A stretch of 64,000 nucleotides of DNA from Metabacillus niabensis (GTDB lineage Bacteria; Bacillota; Bacilli; Bacillales; Bacillaceae). Shown here one piece after another: positions 51,521 to 60,315 of the stretch (the first letter of the stretch is position 1; each line of letters begins with the position of its first letter). Under the pieces are notes generated by a model, which was not told the DNA's origin, did no database searches, and was given only the letters and a program-made list of their open reading frames with translations. The position numbers were made by a program, and so were the translations under genes. The DNA lies in NCBI RefSeq assembly GCF_902829255.1, contig NZ_CADEPK010000001.1, positions 1 to 64,000 on the forward strand, given 5' to 3'.

Positions 51521-52306
51521 TTAAGCTTCTTGTTCAACAGTTTCGTCTTCAATACCTAATTCTTGTTTAATCCAGTCATATCCTTCTGCTTCTAAACGTT
51601 GAGCTAGCTCAGCTCCACCTGATTTCACAACACGACCTTGCATCATTACGTGAACTTTATCAGGTGTAATGTAATTTAATAAACGTTGATAGTGAGTAAT
51701 CATTAAGCAACCAAAATCCTCACTTCTCATTTTGTTAATACCTTTTGCAACAATTTTTAACGCATCGATATCTAGACCTGAGTCAATCTCATCAAGAATT
51801 GCAATTTTTGGTTCAATCATCATTAATTGAAGAATTTCATTACGTTTTTTCTCTCCGCCAGAGAAACCTTCGTTTAAATAACGTTGTGCCATATCTGGAT
51901 CCATTTCTAGCTCTTCCATGTTTGCATCCATTTTACGAATGAATTTCATTAATGAAATTTCATCGCCTTCTTCACGGCGAGAGTTAATTGCTGAGCGTAA
52001 GAATTCTGCATTCGTTACCCCGCTAATTTCACTTGGGTATTGCATTGCTAAAAATAGACCTGCACGTGCACGCTCGTCTACTTCCATTTCAAGAACATCT
52101 TCACCATCTAATGTAATGCTTCCTTTAGTCACCTCATATTTAGGGTGTCCCATAATTGCAGATGATAAAGTTGATTTTCCTGTTCCGTTAGGTCCCATAA
52201 TTGCATGGAACTCTCCGCCTTTTATTTCAAGATTTACACCCTTCAAAATTTCTTTCCCATCAATTTCTACGTGTAAATCCTTTATGATTAATGTAGAACC
52301 TGCCAT
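51521..52306 (-). CDS. sufC: Fe-S cluster assembly ATPase SufC
   Basis: A 261-residue soluble ABC ATPase of the Suf scaffold. Walker A is GPNGTGKSTLSSAIMG, the signature FSGGEKKRNEILQLM and Walker B AILDEIDSGLDIDALK, all typical of SufC. Start at 52306 with GGAGG 7 nt upstream; a longer frame to 52345 is not supported. First gene of the suf operon. The gap 52307-52640 upstream holds only the terminator of the next gene and presumably the suf promoter. Confidence 0.97.
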   Translation of the reverse strand: MAGSTLIIKDLHVEIDGKEILKGVNLEIKGGEFHAIMGPNGTGKSTLSSAIMGHPKYEVTKGSITLDGEDVLEMEVDERARAGLFLAMQYPSEISGVTNAEFLRSAINSRREEGDEISLMKFIRKMDANMEELEMDPDMAQRYLNEGFSGGEKKRNEILQLMMIEPKIAILDEIDSGLDIDALKIVAKGINKMRSEDFGCLMITHYQRLLNYITPDKVHVMMQGRVVKSGGAELAQRLEAEGYDWIKQELGIEDETVEQEA

Positions 52307-52596
52307 AATGTTACCTCCATAATATATAAAATTTACTATTCTCACTTTATTCTCATTCTAATATTATAACAAATGAAAAGTGAACACAACCTTTAAGGAT
52401 TATGGTCGATTTATGTCGGGATATGCCCACTTTTCTCTTGATTATGTGAGAAGTGATTAAGCAGTAGCAGTAGGTTACCTTTTCTAAATTTTTTTGTAAA
52501 GCTATTTTTTCATTTTTTTCACACTCTAAATAGTTTTCACTTCCATAAAAAAAACATTCTCTCACATTGAAATAAAAGAATGTCATTAAAAATAAA

Positions 52597-52627
52597 GAAA
52601 AAAGATGTCTTAAAAGGATAAGACATC
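52597..52627 (-). terminator. Terminator after the 73-residue gene
   Basis: GATGTCTTA and TAAGACATC form a perfect 9-bp stem with a 6-nt loop; a T tract follows on the minus strand. It lies 14 nt after the stop codon. Confidence 0.8.
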
Positions 52628-52640
52628 AAATAATAAAGGT

Positions 52641-52862
52641 TTATTTTTTCATTTTTCTTTCCACTTCGGCATATATTAATTGACTCTTACGATAGTCCTC
52701 TTCACGATTTTTTTCAACGCTTATTCTTTTTTCATGGTGTAATGCGTATTCTGCATATCCCATTCCATGTGAATGATGCATCGCTTTTTCCATATCAGCT
52801 GTGTAATGGAGGTCTAGCTGATTTGAGTGAATAACAATCAATCCCTTCGTTTGCTTTCTCAT
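52641..52862 (-). CDS. Small hypothetical protein, His- and Lys-rich
   Basis: A 73-residue frame with no recognised domain. It is hydrophilic, with several histidines in HHSHGMGYAEYALHHEKR and a charged helical C-terminus (EKNREEDYRKSQLIYAEVERKMKK). No membrane segment. The ribosome binding site is weak, but a perfect terminator follows 14 nt after the stop, supporting a real gene. It lies between suf and the methionine transporter operon, with empty flanks; 52863-53182 upstream has only the metQ terminator. Confidence 0.55.
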   Translation of the reverse strand: MRKQTKGLIVIHSNQLDLHYTADMEKAMHHSHGMGYAEYALHHEKRISVEKNREEDYRKSQLIYAEVERKMKK

Positions 52863-53075
52863 TTAAAAGCTTATCAGGAATAAAAAGATAACTCAAAGAC
52901 TGTAAGATTTCATTACATTTATTCACATATAATATCGAGGCATTTCGTTAGATTCTCATGCAGTTTTTAAAGAATTCCGACAATATACTCTGAAATGCTC
53001 CTGTTATAGGGAAGATTTTAAATAAGAAAAGCTATGCAAAAGGATTTGCTAAAAACAGGCTTACTTTTTAGATAA

Positions 53076-53123
53076 AATAAAAACCTGGACCAAGGTTGTT
53101 GTTAACCACATGATCCAGGTTTT
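53076..53123 (-). terminator. metNPQ terminator
   Basis: AAAACCTGGA and TCCAGGTTTT form a 10-bp stem enclosing a nested GGTT/AACC hairpin. T-rich flanks lie about 60 nt after the metQ stop. Confidence 0.8.
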
Positions 53124-53182
53124 ATATTTGAAAATTAGTCCTTAGCTAAATTTTCGTATTTAGCCCTTTACATACTTTCGTT

Positions 53183-54004
53183 TTATTCAGTTACAGGAAT
53201 AACTGAGTCTTTGTATTCTGACTTAATAAAGTCTTGAATTTCTTTAGATTTTAAAACTTCAACAAGCTTTTTAATGTTTTCATTATTTTCATCTTCTTTA
53301 CGAACAACAATTAAGTTCGCTGGTACAACGTCACTACCTTCAAAGGCAATACCTTCTTCAAGATTTACGTCACCTTCAAGAGCATAGTTAGCATTGATAA
53401 CGACAGCGTCACCTTCACCATTTTCAAATGAAGTTGCTAAAAGCTTTGCCTCAATACGTGTTGAAAAATCTAGATTTTTAGGATTTTCAACGATGTCCTC
53501 AACTCTTGCATTTTCACCAACGCCTTCTTTAAGCTTAATTAAACCAGCTTTTTCAAAGATAGGCAGAATTCGACCTTGGTCACTATCAGATGTACTAATA
53601 ATAATTTCAGCACCTTCAGGAAGCTCTTCTAATGACTTGTATTTCTTAGAATAAATACCGATTGGTTCTTTATGAATTTCCCCAACACTTACAAAATCAT
53701 AGCCCTTTTCTTCCATTTCTAAAGCCAAGTATCCAGGTGTTTGGAAGTAGTTTGCATCAAGCTCACCAGCTTCTAACGTTTTATTCGGTAATATATAATC
53801 TTGGAAAACTTTCACTTCAAGTTCAATACCTTCATCAGCTAAAATTGGTTTTGCTTTTTCTAGAATTTGCGCATGTGGAACAGCAGATGCACCGACAACT
53901 AGTTTGTTGGATTCTTCTTTGGAAGCTCCTTTTTCCCCATTACCGCAGGCAGCTAATACGACTAATAATAATGCTGTTAATAGAAGAGATAATTTCTTTT
54001 TCAT
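53183..54004 (-). CDS. metQ: Methionine ABC transporter substrate-binding lipoprotein MetQ
   Basis: A 273-residue lipoprotein of the NlpA/MetQ family that captures methionine outside the cell. The lipobox VLAACGNGEK gives Cys20, and the mature part has VGASAVPHAQILEKAKPIL, FQDYILPNKTLEAGELDANYFQTPGYL and VVINANYAL, typical MetQ blocks. Last gene of the SAM-riboswitch-controlled metNPQ operon. Confidence 0.96.
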   Translation of the reverse strand: MKKKLSLLLTALLLVVLAACGNGEKGASKEESNKLVVGASAVPHAQILEKAKPILADEGIELEVKVFQDYILPNKTLEAGELDANYFQTPGYLALEMEEKGYDFVSVGEIHKEPIGIYSKKYKSLEELPEGAEIIISTSDSDQGRILPIFEKAGLIKLKEGVGENARVEDIVENPKNLDFSTRIEAKLLATSFENGEGDAVVINANYALEGDVNLEEGIAFEGSDVVPANLIVVRKEDENNENIKKLVEVLKSKEIQDFIKSEYKDSVIPVTE

Positions 54005-54031
54005 TATTGTTTCCTCCTAAAATGTTTTTTT

Positions 54032-54703
54032 CTATCGTTTATCAATTATCTTAGTGAATACATCACCAATTATTTGAATGATAAATACAATGATTAAAAT
54101 CAGAACAGTAGCAACAAAGGTTAATAACGTATTATTTCCTTGGAATCCTTCAAGATAAGCAAAATTCCCTAGTCCTCCTGCACCGATGACTCCTGCCATT
54201 GCGGTATAGCTAACTAACGCAATCGCTGTTACGGTTATACCCGAAATTAAGGCTGGAAGAGCTTCGGGTATTAACACCTTAAAGATAATTTCAAAATTAG
54301 ATGCACCCATTGAATGAGAGGCTTCAATGACCCCTTTATCAATTTCTCTTAGAGCAATTTCTACCATTCTCGCATAGAATGGAGCAGAACCTATGATAAG
54401 TGCAGGCAATGCAGCATTGGCACCTAACATTGAGCCTACGAGTGCTTTTGTGAAAGGAATTAGTAGGACAATTAAAATAATAAATGGGATGGATCGGAAT
54501 ATATTAACGAATGTCGCAATAATTAAGTTAATAAAACGGTTTTCCCACATGTTACCTTTACCAGTTAAAAATAAGAGCAACCCTAATATAAGACCTAACA
54601 CAAACGTTATGAAAACAGAGATAACCGTCATGTAAAGTGTTTCGATCGTTGCAGCTAGTAAATCTTCCCACTTAAGTAATTCCAACCATTCATTCATTTT
54701 CAA
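54032..54703 (-). CDS. metI: Methionine ABC transporter permease (MetI/MetP)
   Basis: A 223-residue permease with five predicted helices. Hallmarks are the N-terminal LLAATIETLYMTVISVFITFVLGL and the EAA loop GVIEASHSMGASNFEIIFKVLIPEALPAL. It overlaps metN by 14 nt and precedes metQ by 27 nt. The Bacillus gene is called metP; I use metI here to avoid confusion with the NSS symporter gene. Confidence 0.95.
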   Translation of the reverse strand: MKMNEWLELLKWEDLLAATIETLYMTVISVFITFVLGLILGLLLFLTGKGNMWENRFINLIIATFVNIFRSIPFIILIVLLIPFTKALVGSMLGANAALPALIIGSAPFYARMVEIALREIDKGVIEASHSMGASNFEIIFKVLIPEALPALISGITVTAIALVSYTAMAGVIGAGGLGNFAYLEGFQGNNTLLTFVATVLILIIVFIIQIIGDVFTKIIDKR

Positions 54704-55706
54704 CCACCTCCACTCCTATTTTGTTTTCCTTAATGAAGGCTATTGCTTGATTGATAATCGCTTCTTCCCCTTGTAATTGAACGAATAATGTTCCATATGC
54801 GCCATTTTGTGTTTGCGAAATCTTCCCTTGTAAAATATTCACATTTATATCAAATTGACGGACAAGATTCGTAATAAGTGGCTGTTCTGTTGAATCCCCA
54901 ATAAAAGAAAGCTTAATCACTTTTCCATCTGGATAATGTTCTAATAATTGTTCAATAGTTTCCTCTGGTTCATTATCCTGGTTAAGGAACCTTTTTGTAA
55001 TCGGCTGCTGCGGATTTTTAAATAGCTCGAGAACCTCTCCTTGCTCAACGATGCTACCAGCTTCAATGACAGCAACTCTATTACAAATCTTTCTTATAAC
55101 ATGCATTTCATGTGTAATTAAGACGATCGTCAGCCCAAGTCGTTTATTGATATCAACGAGTAAATCTAAAATAGAATCCGTTGTTTGTGGGTCTAATGCT
55201 GACGTAGCCTCATCACATAGTAATACCTTAGGATTGTTCGCTAGCGCTCTTGCAATCCCCACTCTTTGTTTTTGTCCACCACTTAGCTGAGATGGATAAG
55301 AGTCTTCACGACCTTCAAGACCAACAAGCTTAATTAATTCGTCAACACGTCTTTTTCTTTCTAGCTTTTTCACTCCAGCAATTTCTAAAGGAAATGAGAT
55401 GTTTTCACGGACTGTTCTCGACCATAGTAAATTGAAGTGTTGAAAAATCATACTAATTTCTAAACGCGCTTTTCGAAGTTCTGCTCCACGGATTGAATCA
55501 ATTCTCTTTCCAGCAACGGTTATATTTCCACTCGTTGGCTTCTCTAATCCATTCAATAATCGGATCAATGAACTTTTTCCAGCACCACTATAACCGATGA
55601 CACCAAAAATTTCGCCCTTTTCAATCTCTAAATTGACATTATTTACGGCCTTAACTTCACCAGTTTTTGTATGATAAACCTTATTTACGTTTTCTAAAGT
55701 AATCAA
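54690..55706 (-). CDS. metN: Methionine ABC transporter ATPase MetN
   Basis: A 338-residue ATPase that drives methionine import. Walker A is GYSGAGKSSLIRLLNG, the signature LSGGQKQRVGIARAL, Walker B VLLCDEATSALDPQ, and a C-terminal ACT-like NIL domain (QFDINVNILQGKISQTQNGAYG) senses methionine. The TTG at 55706 is favoured: AAGGTGA stands 5-6 nt upstream, and Bacillus MetN begins near this point; the GTG at 55715 is an alternative that lies inside the site. It is preceded by a SAM riboswitch. Confidence 0.94.
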   Translation of the reverse strand: MITLENVNKVYHTKTGEVKAVNNVNLEIEKGEIFGVIGYSGAGKSSLIRLLNGLEKPTSGNITVAGKRIDSIRGAELRKARLEISMIFQHFNLLWSRTVRENISFPLEIAGVKKLERKRRVDELIKLVGLEGREDSYPSQLSGGQKQRVGIARALANNPKVLLCDEATSALDPQTTDSILDLLVDINKRLGLTIVLITHEMHVIRKICNRVAVIEAGSIVEQGEVLELFKNPQQPITKRFLNQDNEPEETIEQLLEHYPDGKVIKLSFIGDSTEQPLITNLVRQFDINVNILQGKISQTQNGAYGTLFVQLQGEEAIINQAIAFIKENKIGVEVVENE

Positions 55707-55773
55707 GTTGTTCACCTTCTTCCAAACTTTTTCTCACCCTGCAATATTTGATAAATCCTTATTATAGTATCCA

Positions 55774-55938
55774 AATAAAGCAAAAAGCCTTTCTGCATGG
55801 GAACAGAAAGGCACAGTAAATTGTCCTTTCTCCCATCTTTCAAAGCAAAAAGCTTTGCGTGAATTGGCACCATTTCAGCAAAAACTGACGGTTGCCGGGC
55901 TTCATAGGGCACTTCCCTCCACCTCTCTTGATAAGAGA
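55774..55938 (-). ncRNA. SAM-I riboswitch (S-box) with terminator
   Basis: On the minus strand the leader begins CTCTTATCAAGAGAGGTGGA, then GGGAAGTGCCC, GAAGCCCGGCAACC and TGGTGCCAATTC, the conserved S-box core. It ends in a terminator with arms AGCCTTTCTGC and CAGAAAGGC plus a T-rich tail. Binding of SAM should stop transcription of metNPQ. Confidence 0.96.
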
Positions 55939-55943
55939 ACAAA

Positions 55944-55971
55944 ATTATATTGTAAAAAATCAATTTTTCAA
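55944..55971 (-). promoter_or_regulatory. Promoter of the metNPQ operon
   Basis: On the minus strand TTGAAA (55966-55971), a 16-nt spacer and TATAAT (55944-55949) precede the riboswitch by 6 nt, in keeping with its transcription start. Confidence 0.75.
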
Positions 55972-56043
55972 TTACGAATAGTATGTTTGTGATTCTAACA
56001 ATATTTTTTCTTTATGTCAATTGATTTTTTCTTTAACTTCAGC

Positions 56044-56100
56044 AAAAAAAGAATGATTCAACACGTTGCCAATAATCAGCAATTTATTGTGAATCATCCT
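56044..56100 (-). terminator. metY terminator
   Basis: GGATGATTCA and TGAATCATTC form an imperfect 10-bp stem with a 29-nt loop, with seven Ts following on the minus strand, about 15 nt after the stop. Confidence 0.75.
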
Positions 56101-56113
56101 TTTATCAAAAAGA

Positions 56114-57412
56114 TTATTTACTTTTTAACCCTGTCGCTTGATAAATCGCTTGCTCAAGGTCATCGATAATATCTTCAATATGCTCAATTCCAACAGATAA
56201 TCGAATTAAGTCCTCTGTCACACCAGAGCTTTTTAAATCTTCTGCACCTAATTGCTGATGAGTTGTACTCGCAGGATGGATGATTAAGCTTTTGGCATCT
56301 CCGACATTTGCAACATGTGACCATAGCTCTACATTATTAATCACCTTCGCCCCTGCCTCACGTCCACCTTTAATACCAAACACAATAACTGAGCCAGCTC
56401 CATTTGGTAAATATTTTTCTGCTAAAGCTTTTGCAGGGTGATCGTCTAATTCCGGATATAATACCCATTCAACCGCAGGGTGTTGCTGTAAATATTTCAC
56501 CATTTTTCTAGTATTCGCAATATGCTCCTTCATTCGAACATGCAATGTTTCTAAACCTAGACTAAATTGAAATGAATTATAAGGACTGATTGCTGGACCT
56601 AAATCTCTTAGTAGTTGAACCCTTGCTTTGATAATAAATGCTTGTTCACCTAAAGCTTCAGCATATACTAAATCATGATAGCTTGGGTCTGGTGTTGTAA
56701 AACCAGGGAATTTAGGGCTATTCCAGTCAAATTTCCCTCCGTCAACAATAACTCCACCAAGTGTCGTCCCATTTCCTAACAACCACTTTGTTGCGGAATG
56801 AACGACGATGTCAGCTCCATGCTCTATCGGTCTACATAAAAATGGTGTTGCAAACGTATTATCAACGATTAGAGGAATTCCTGCTTCATGCGCAATATTA
56901 GCAACTGCCTCAAAATCTAAAATATCTAAGCTAGGATTTCCTATTGTCTCTGCGAAAATCGCCTTCGTTTTATCTGTAATTGCTACCCGGAAATTTTCCG
57001 GATTTTTCGGATCTACAAAATTCGTTTTAATCCCATACTTAGGCAATGTATTTGCGAATAAATTATATGTACCACCATATAATGTCGAAGCCGATACGAT
57101 CTCATCTCCTGCACCTGCAATGTTTAAAATCGAAAGAGTAATTGCCGCCATACCACTTGAAACTGCTAAGCTGCCAATCCCTCCTTCTAATTCGGCAATT
57201 CTTTCTTCAAAAACAGTTGATGTAGGATTATGGATTCTTGTATAAATATACCCTTGTTCCTTTAAACCAAAAAGATTTGCAGCATGCTCTGTATCATTGA
57301 ATACATATGCATTTGATTGATAAATTGGTACTGACCTTGCACCAGTTGTTGCATCCTTTTTTAAACCACCGTGTATCGTCACTGTTTCCGGACGATATTT
57401 TTTCTCTGTCAT
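56114..57412 (-). CDS. metY: O-acetylhomoserine sulfhydrylase (MetY type)
   Basis: A 432-residue PLP enzyme of the Cys/Met metabolism family that makes homocysteine from O-acetylhomoserine and sulfide. The length and ETVTIHGGLKKDATTGARSVPIYQSNAYVF match O-acetylhomoserine sulfhydrylases rather than the shorter cystathionine enzymes. The PLP lysine is in VVHSATKWLLGNGT. It is monocistronic, divergent from no gene, next to metNPQ. Its 134-nt upstream region has no S-box, unlike metNPQ. Confidence 0.9.
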   Translation of the reverse strand: MTEKKYRPETVTIHGGLKKDATTGARSVPIYQSNAYVFNDTEHAANLFGLKEQGYIYTRIHNPTSTVFEERIAELEGGIGSLAVSSGMAAITLSILNIAGAGDEIVSASTLYGGTYNLFANTLPKYGIKTNFVDPKNPENFRVAITDKTKAIFAETIGNPSLDILDFEAVANIAHEAGIPLIVDNTFATPFLCRPIEHGADIVVHSATKWLLGNGTTLGGVIVDGGKFDWNSPKFPGFTTPDPSYHDLVYAEALGEQAFIIKARVQLLRDLGPAISPYNSFQFSLGLETLHVRMKEHIANTRKMVKYLQQHPAVEWVLYPELDDHPAKALAEKYLPNGAGSVIVFGIKGGREAGAKVINNVELWSHVANVGDAKSLIIHPASTTHQQLGAEDLKSSGVTEDLIRLSVGIEHIEDIIDDLEQAIYQATGLKSK

Positions 57413-57546
57413 AAATCGTTCCTCCCCTTAGAAACTTTAAATAGTAGTCAGCTTATTAGCCTAATGTTAGAATAATCGCAATATTCGATTGATTTCGGCT
57501 ATTTTAATAGTAAACGATTTCAGATGCAATATTCAATAGAAACAGT

Positions 57547-57864
57547 TCAACTTAATTTAATGATTGCCTCTAATCTTAAGTAGTCACGGTAGGAACCTTT
57601 CATTTGAATTTTTCCAAAGGAGATCGATTGTTTAAGGCTTACTGCATTTAGAAGAACTTCCTCAATATCGTTTATTCTTCCTTCTAAGACGAAATGAACA
57701 TTTCCAATCGGTTCATAAACCTTCCTTGCTCCATTTGAAGAAAGCTCTATATAAAAACTTGTTTGTTGTACAGGCTTTATTTCAATTAGCAACGTTTTTT
57801 TCAATAAAATCGCTATTAATGATTTTGCTTTATTCACATTTGCAATAAATGTATTTGCACACAT
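57547..57864 (-). CDS. yusD: SCP2-like protein YusD
   Basis: A 105-residue cytosolic protein with a sterol-carrier-protein-like fold (VHFVLEGRINDIEEVLLN, IQMKGSYRDYLRLEAIIKLS); it may bind lipid-like ligands, but the function is unknown. Start at 57864 with GGGAGG 7 nt upstream, shortening the frame by 5 codons. The location next to yusE matches B. subtilis. Confidence 0.75.
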   Translation of the reverse strand: MCANTFIANVNKAKSLIAILLKKTLLIEIKPVQQTSFYIELSSNGARKVYEPIGNVHFVLEGRINDIEEVLLNAVSLKQSISFGKIQMKGSYRDYLRLEAIIKLS

Positions 57865-58048
57865 AAAAAAACCTCCCAATGCTCAATTAAGTTAATGTAT
57901 AACTTCATTGAAATTTGGAAGATTCCTTTAAAAATAAGTCGACAGTTTCTGTCTGTTTTTTCATCATTTGTTGCTTTCTAAATATTTCCCGAGAAATATG
58001 TCAATATTCCGTTTGGACAAACCTAAAAATCGCTATATTTTGTAGCAT

Positions 58049-58351
58049 TCACACGAAAGCCTTTAATGTTTCGTATAAAAATCCGACAGACTGAAATGCA
58101 TATATCTTATCTTTAACTTCTCCATCTCTTATAACGAGCAAACATGGAACACTTTCAATCTCAAGCTCCACAGCTTCATTCGGGTAGAAATTTAAGTTTA
58201 CCGATTGAATCTGAAGAGTTGGTAAAAGTTCTTCGACAACCTGAATCATACGCTTTGCGAGCTGACAGGTTCCACACATTGGAGTATATAAATATAACAA
58301 CATAAGTCCTTCATTTTGGATGTTAAGCTGTTTCTCTTTCCATTCAATCAT
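58049..58351 (-). CDS. yusE: Thioredoxin-family protein YusE
   Basis: A 100-residue thioredoxin-like protein. The active-site CxxC is in YTPMCGTCQLAKRM, where the usual Trp-Cys-Gly-Pro is Met-Cys-Gly-Thr. The cis-Pro region is IESVPCLLVI, with a third Cys immediately after the cis-Pro, unusual for thioredoxins. No signal peptide. Its function is unknown; it lies 20 nt after yusF. Confidence 0.85.
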   Translation of the reverse strand: MIEWKEKQLNIQNEGLMLLYLYTPMCGTCQLAKRMIQVVEELLPTLQIQSVNLNFYPNEAVELEIESVPCLLVIRDGEVKDKIYAFQSVGFLYETLKAFV

Positions 58352-58371
58352 ATCAAAAACTAATTACCTTT

Positions 58372-58719
58372 CTATAAATATTTTGCATTCACATCTATAT
58401 TAGCACTTAGTAATACGGAAGCAACATGATGGTCAGGTGCTGTTGCAACCTCTCGATATGCTCTATCAATATAAATATGTGATGCCTCTGGAAGCTCGCG
58501 TTTAAATTGTTTTCGCAAGCGATCTCCCGCGTCATCTGCATCAACTAAAATATAAACATCCTTTAAAAATAGCCTATCAATTAATTCATCTAATTTCGCC
58601 ATACTAATTGTGCCATTTGTACAAATAATTTCAACTGGCTCATTTATAACATTCAAAACTTTCTTTTTGTCAGATTTCCCTTCTACAATCAATACCTTTT
58701 CAACCTCAACTAATGACAT
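58372..58719 (-). CDS. yusF: Stand-alone Toprim-domain protein YusF
   Basis: A 115-residue protein that is little more than a Toprim domain, the metal-dependent fold found in topoisomerases, primases and RNase M5. The catalytic Glu is in VLIVEGKSDKKKV, the DxD motif in VYILVDADDAGDRLRKQ, and HIYIDRAYREVATAPDHHVASVLL follows. Start at 58719 with AGGTGA 5 nt before. The substrate is unknown; RNase M5-like ribonuclease activity is possible. Confidence 0.85.
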   Translation of the reverse strand: MSLVEVEKVLIVEGKSDKKKVLNVINEPVEIICTNGTISMAKLDELIDRLFLKDVYILVDADDAGDRLRKQFKRELPEASHIYIDRAYREVATAPDHHVASVLLSANIDVNAKYL

Positions 58720-58795
58720 AAACATCACCTGTTTTTTATAGTAAAGTTCTTTCTATAAACTATTCGATATGTTGAGGTTGTTTCCTTTATTTTTT

Positions 58796-58835
58796 GTTAT
58801 TTCCTTATGGGGACTGTCCCCATTTTAAAAATAAC
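58796..58835. repeat. Hairpin with a GGGGACTGTCCCC core
   Basis: GTTATTT and AAATAAC bracket a stem with the tip GGGGACTGTCCCC (58809-58821), matching the repeats at 29.6 and 34.2 kb. It lies between yusG and yusF. Confidence 0.6.
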
Positions 58836-58866
58836 AAGAAGAAACGACCCATTGTTTATAAAACAA

Positions 58867-58897
58867 GGGCCAGACCCCTTTATTTGGGGTCAGACCC
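58867..58897. repeat. Paired GGGCCAGACCCC / GGGGTCAGACCC palindromes
   Basis: Two copies of the short palindrome, 8 nt apart, beside the previous hairpin and 14 nt after the yusG stop. They could form terminator-like stems. Confidence 0.55.
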
Positions 58898-58910
58898 TAT
58901 TCATGTTAGT

Positions 58911-59147
58911 TTAGCACCAGCCGTTTTCATCGTCACAATCGACATATTTTTCATCCTTTTTTGATGGAACATCAGCATACTGATAAAAACGGCTATTTTG
59001 AAATTCGTATCCTTGTTTAAGGTTATATTGATTTTCTGAAACCATTTGACCAATCTTTTCAGATTCTAGATAAAGATTTAATTGCCCATCGGTAAATTTT
59101 CCGACGACACGATCTGTAATATCCAAACGCTGCTTCTCAAAAGACAT
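58911..59147 (-). CDS. yusG: YusG-like small protein (DUF2553)
   Basis: A 78-residue hydrophilic protein ending in EKYVDCDDENGWC, with DITDRVVGKFTDGQLNLYLESEKIG earlier. This pattern matches the YusG family near gcvH in Bacillus. Function unknown. The two C-terminal cysteines and acidic cluster could bind a metal. GGAGGG lies upstream of the start. It starts 58 nt after gcvH. Confidence 0.75.
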   Translation of the reverse strand: MSFEKQRLDITDRVVGKFTDGQLNLYLESEKIGQMVSENQYNLKQGYEFQNSRFYQYADVPSKKDEKYVDCDDENGWC

Positions 59148-59204
59148 ATGGACACCCTCCTTTACCTATTTGTAGGGTGTCCATAAATAGATGACATCAT
59201 GCGA

Positions 59205-59588
59205 TTAGTCTTGATTTGTCATTTTTTCATATTGCTCAGCAGTCATTAAATTGTCAACATCTGCTATGTTACTTGGCTCTATAACAACCATCCAAGCTTT
59301 TTCATATGGAGATTCATTAACAAATTCTGGATTGTCATCCAACTCTTCATTTATTTCGACAACCTTACCACTAATTGGTGCATATAGCTCTGAAACCGTT
59401 TTGACAGACTCTACACTTCCAAATGGCTCGTTCGCTTTAATCTCAGCACCAATCTCTGGTAATTCAACGAATACGATATCACCAAGTTCTGATTGAGCAA
59501 ATTCAGTAATCCCAATACGGACTTTGTCCCCTTCTACCTTTACCCACTCATGTTCCTCAGAATAACGAAGTTCCTTCGGTGTACTCAT
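59205..59588 (-). CDS. gcvH: Glycine cleavage system H protein
   Basis: A 127-residue lipoyl carrier. The lipoylated residue is Lys63 in [18 protein letters not shown], and the fold blocks [21 protein letters not shown] and [12 protein letters not shown] are intact. In Firmicutes GcvH also acts as a relay for lipoyl transfer to other enzymes. No gcvT or gcvP gene is nearby, as in B. subtilis. Confidence 0.96.
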   Translation of the reverse strand: MSTPKELRYSEEHEWVKVEGDKVRIGITEFAQSELGDIVFVELPEIGAEIKANEPFGSVESVKTVSELYAPISGKVVEINEELDDNPEFVNESPYEKAWMVVIEPSNIADVDNLMTAEQYEKMTNQD

Positions 59589-59680
59589 GTTTATAACCTC
59601 CTACAATAAATTTTTTTCATTTACTGCAAATTACGATTTATACTCGTTGTACAAAATCGTAGTACAGTATACAAGAACAA

Positions 59681-60043
59681 TTACTTTGCTGCCCATGTTT
59701 GCTCATATTGTTCTTCTTTAAAGCCAATCGTGACATCATCTTCACTTACAGCAATAGGTCTCTTCAATAACATTCCATTTGAGGCCAATACTTCTATCAT
59801 TTCTACCTCTGACATTGAAGCTAATTTGTCCTTTAATCCAAGCTCGCGATATTTTTGTCCACTTGTATTAAAAAACTTTTTAATTTCTAATCCACTCTTC
59901 TTTATAAAGGATGCAACTTCTTCCTTCGTTGGTGGATTTTCAACAATATGTATTTCGTTAAATTCTATATTATGTTCTTCTAACCATTTCTTTGCCTTTC
60001 GACACGTACTGCATTTAGGATACCAATAAAAGTTTAATGACAT
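59681..60043 (-). CDS. yusI: ArsC/Spx-family protein YusI
   Basis: A 120-residue thioredoxin-fold protein of the arsenate reductase/Spx superfamily. The N-terminal YPKCSTCRKAKKWL has Cys11 and Cys14, giving CxxC, and IKKSGLEIKKFFNTSG and IEVLASNGMLLKRPIAV follow the ArsC pattern. The Arg residues of true ArsC are not all evident, so it may be a redox regulator or reductase. Same position, next to gcvH, as yusI in B. subtilis. Confidence 0.85.
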   Translation of the reverse strand: MSLNFYWYPKCSTCRKAKKWLEEHNIEFNEIHIVENPPTKEEVASFIKKSGLEIKKFFNTSGQKYRELGLKDKLASMSEVEMIEVLASNGMLLKRPIAVSEDDVTIGFKEEQYEQTWAAK

Positions 60044-60161
60044 ACGTTCACCACCTATTCCTTCACTATATGTCTAATATTTTATCATATCTTATTTCAC
60101 AAAACGAATGAGAAGTAATACAGATGGTTTACTATAATTCATACCGATATCAATGGGGATT

Positions 60162-60196
60162 AAAAAAGATGGCCCCGGAACAGTACCGAGGCCATC
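60162..60196 (-). terminator. glmS terminator
   Basis: GATGGCCCCGG and CCGAGGCCATC form an 11-bp stem (one mismatch) with a 7-nt loop; six Ts follow on the minus strand. It is about 120 nt after glmS. Confidence 0.85.
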
Positions 60197-60315
60197 TACT
60201 AAGTGCATAAAGGACTTTTTATTAACTGTCTATTTTTAAGGGTACAGTTCAAATTTTTGGTAAAAGGTTTTTTAAAACAAATTTTATAATAATAAAGCTT
60301 TCACTGCGTTTCTTC

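Noticed and set aside
52353-52586. 77-codon frame upstream of sufC
   Set aside because: No convincing start site, low-complexity aromatic/Lys composition, and it lies in the gap where suf promoter elements are expected.
55712-55963. 83-codon frame on the minus strand upstream of metN
   Set aside because: It lies across the SAM riboswitch and its terminator; the reading frame is a by-product of the RNA structure.
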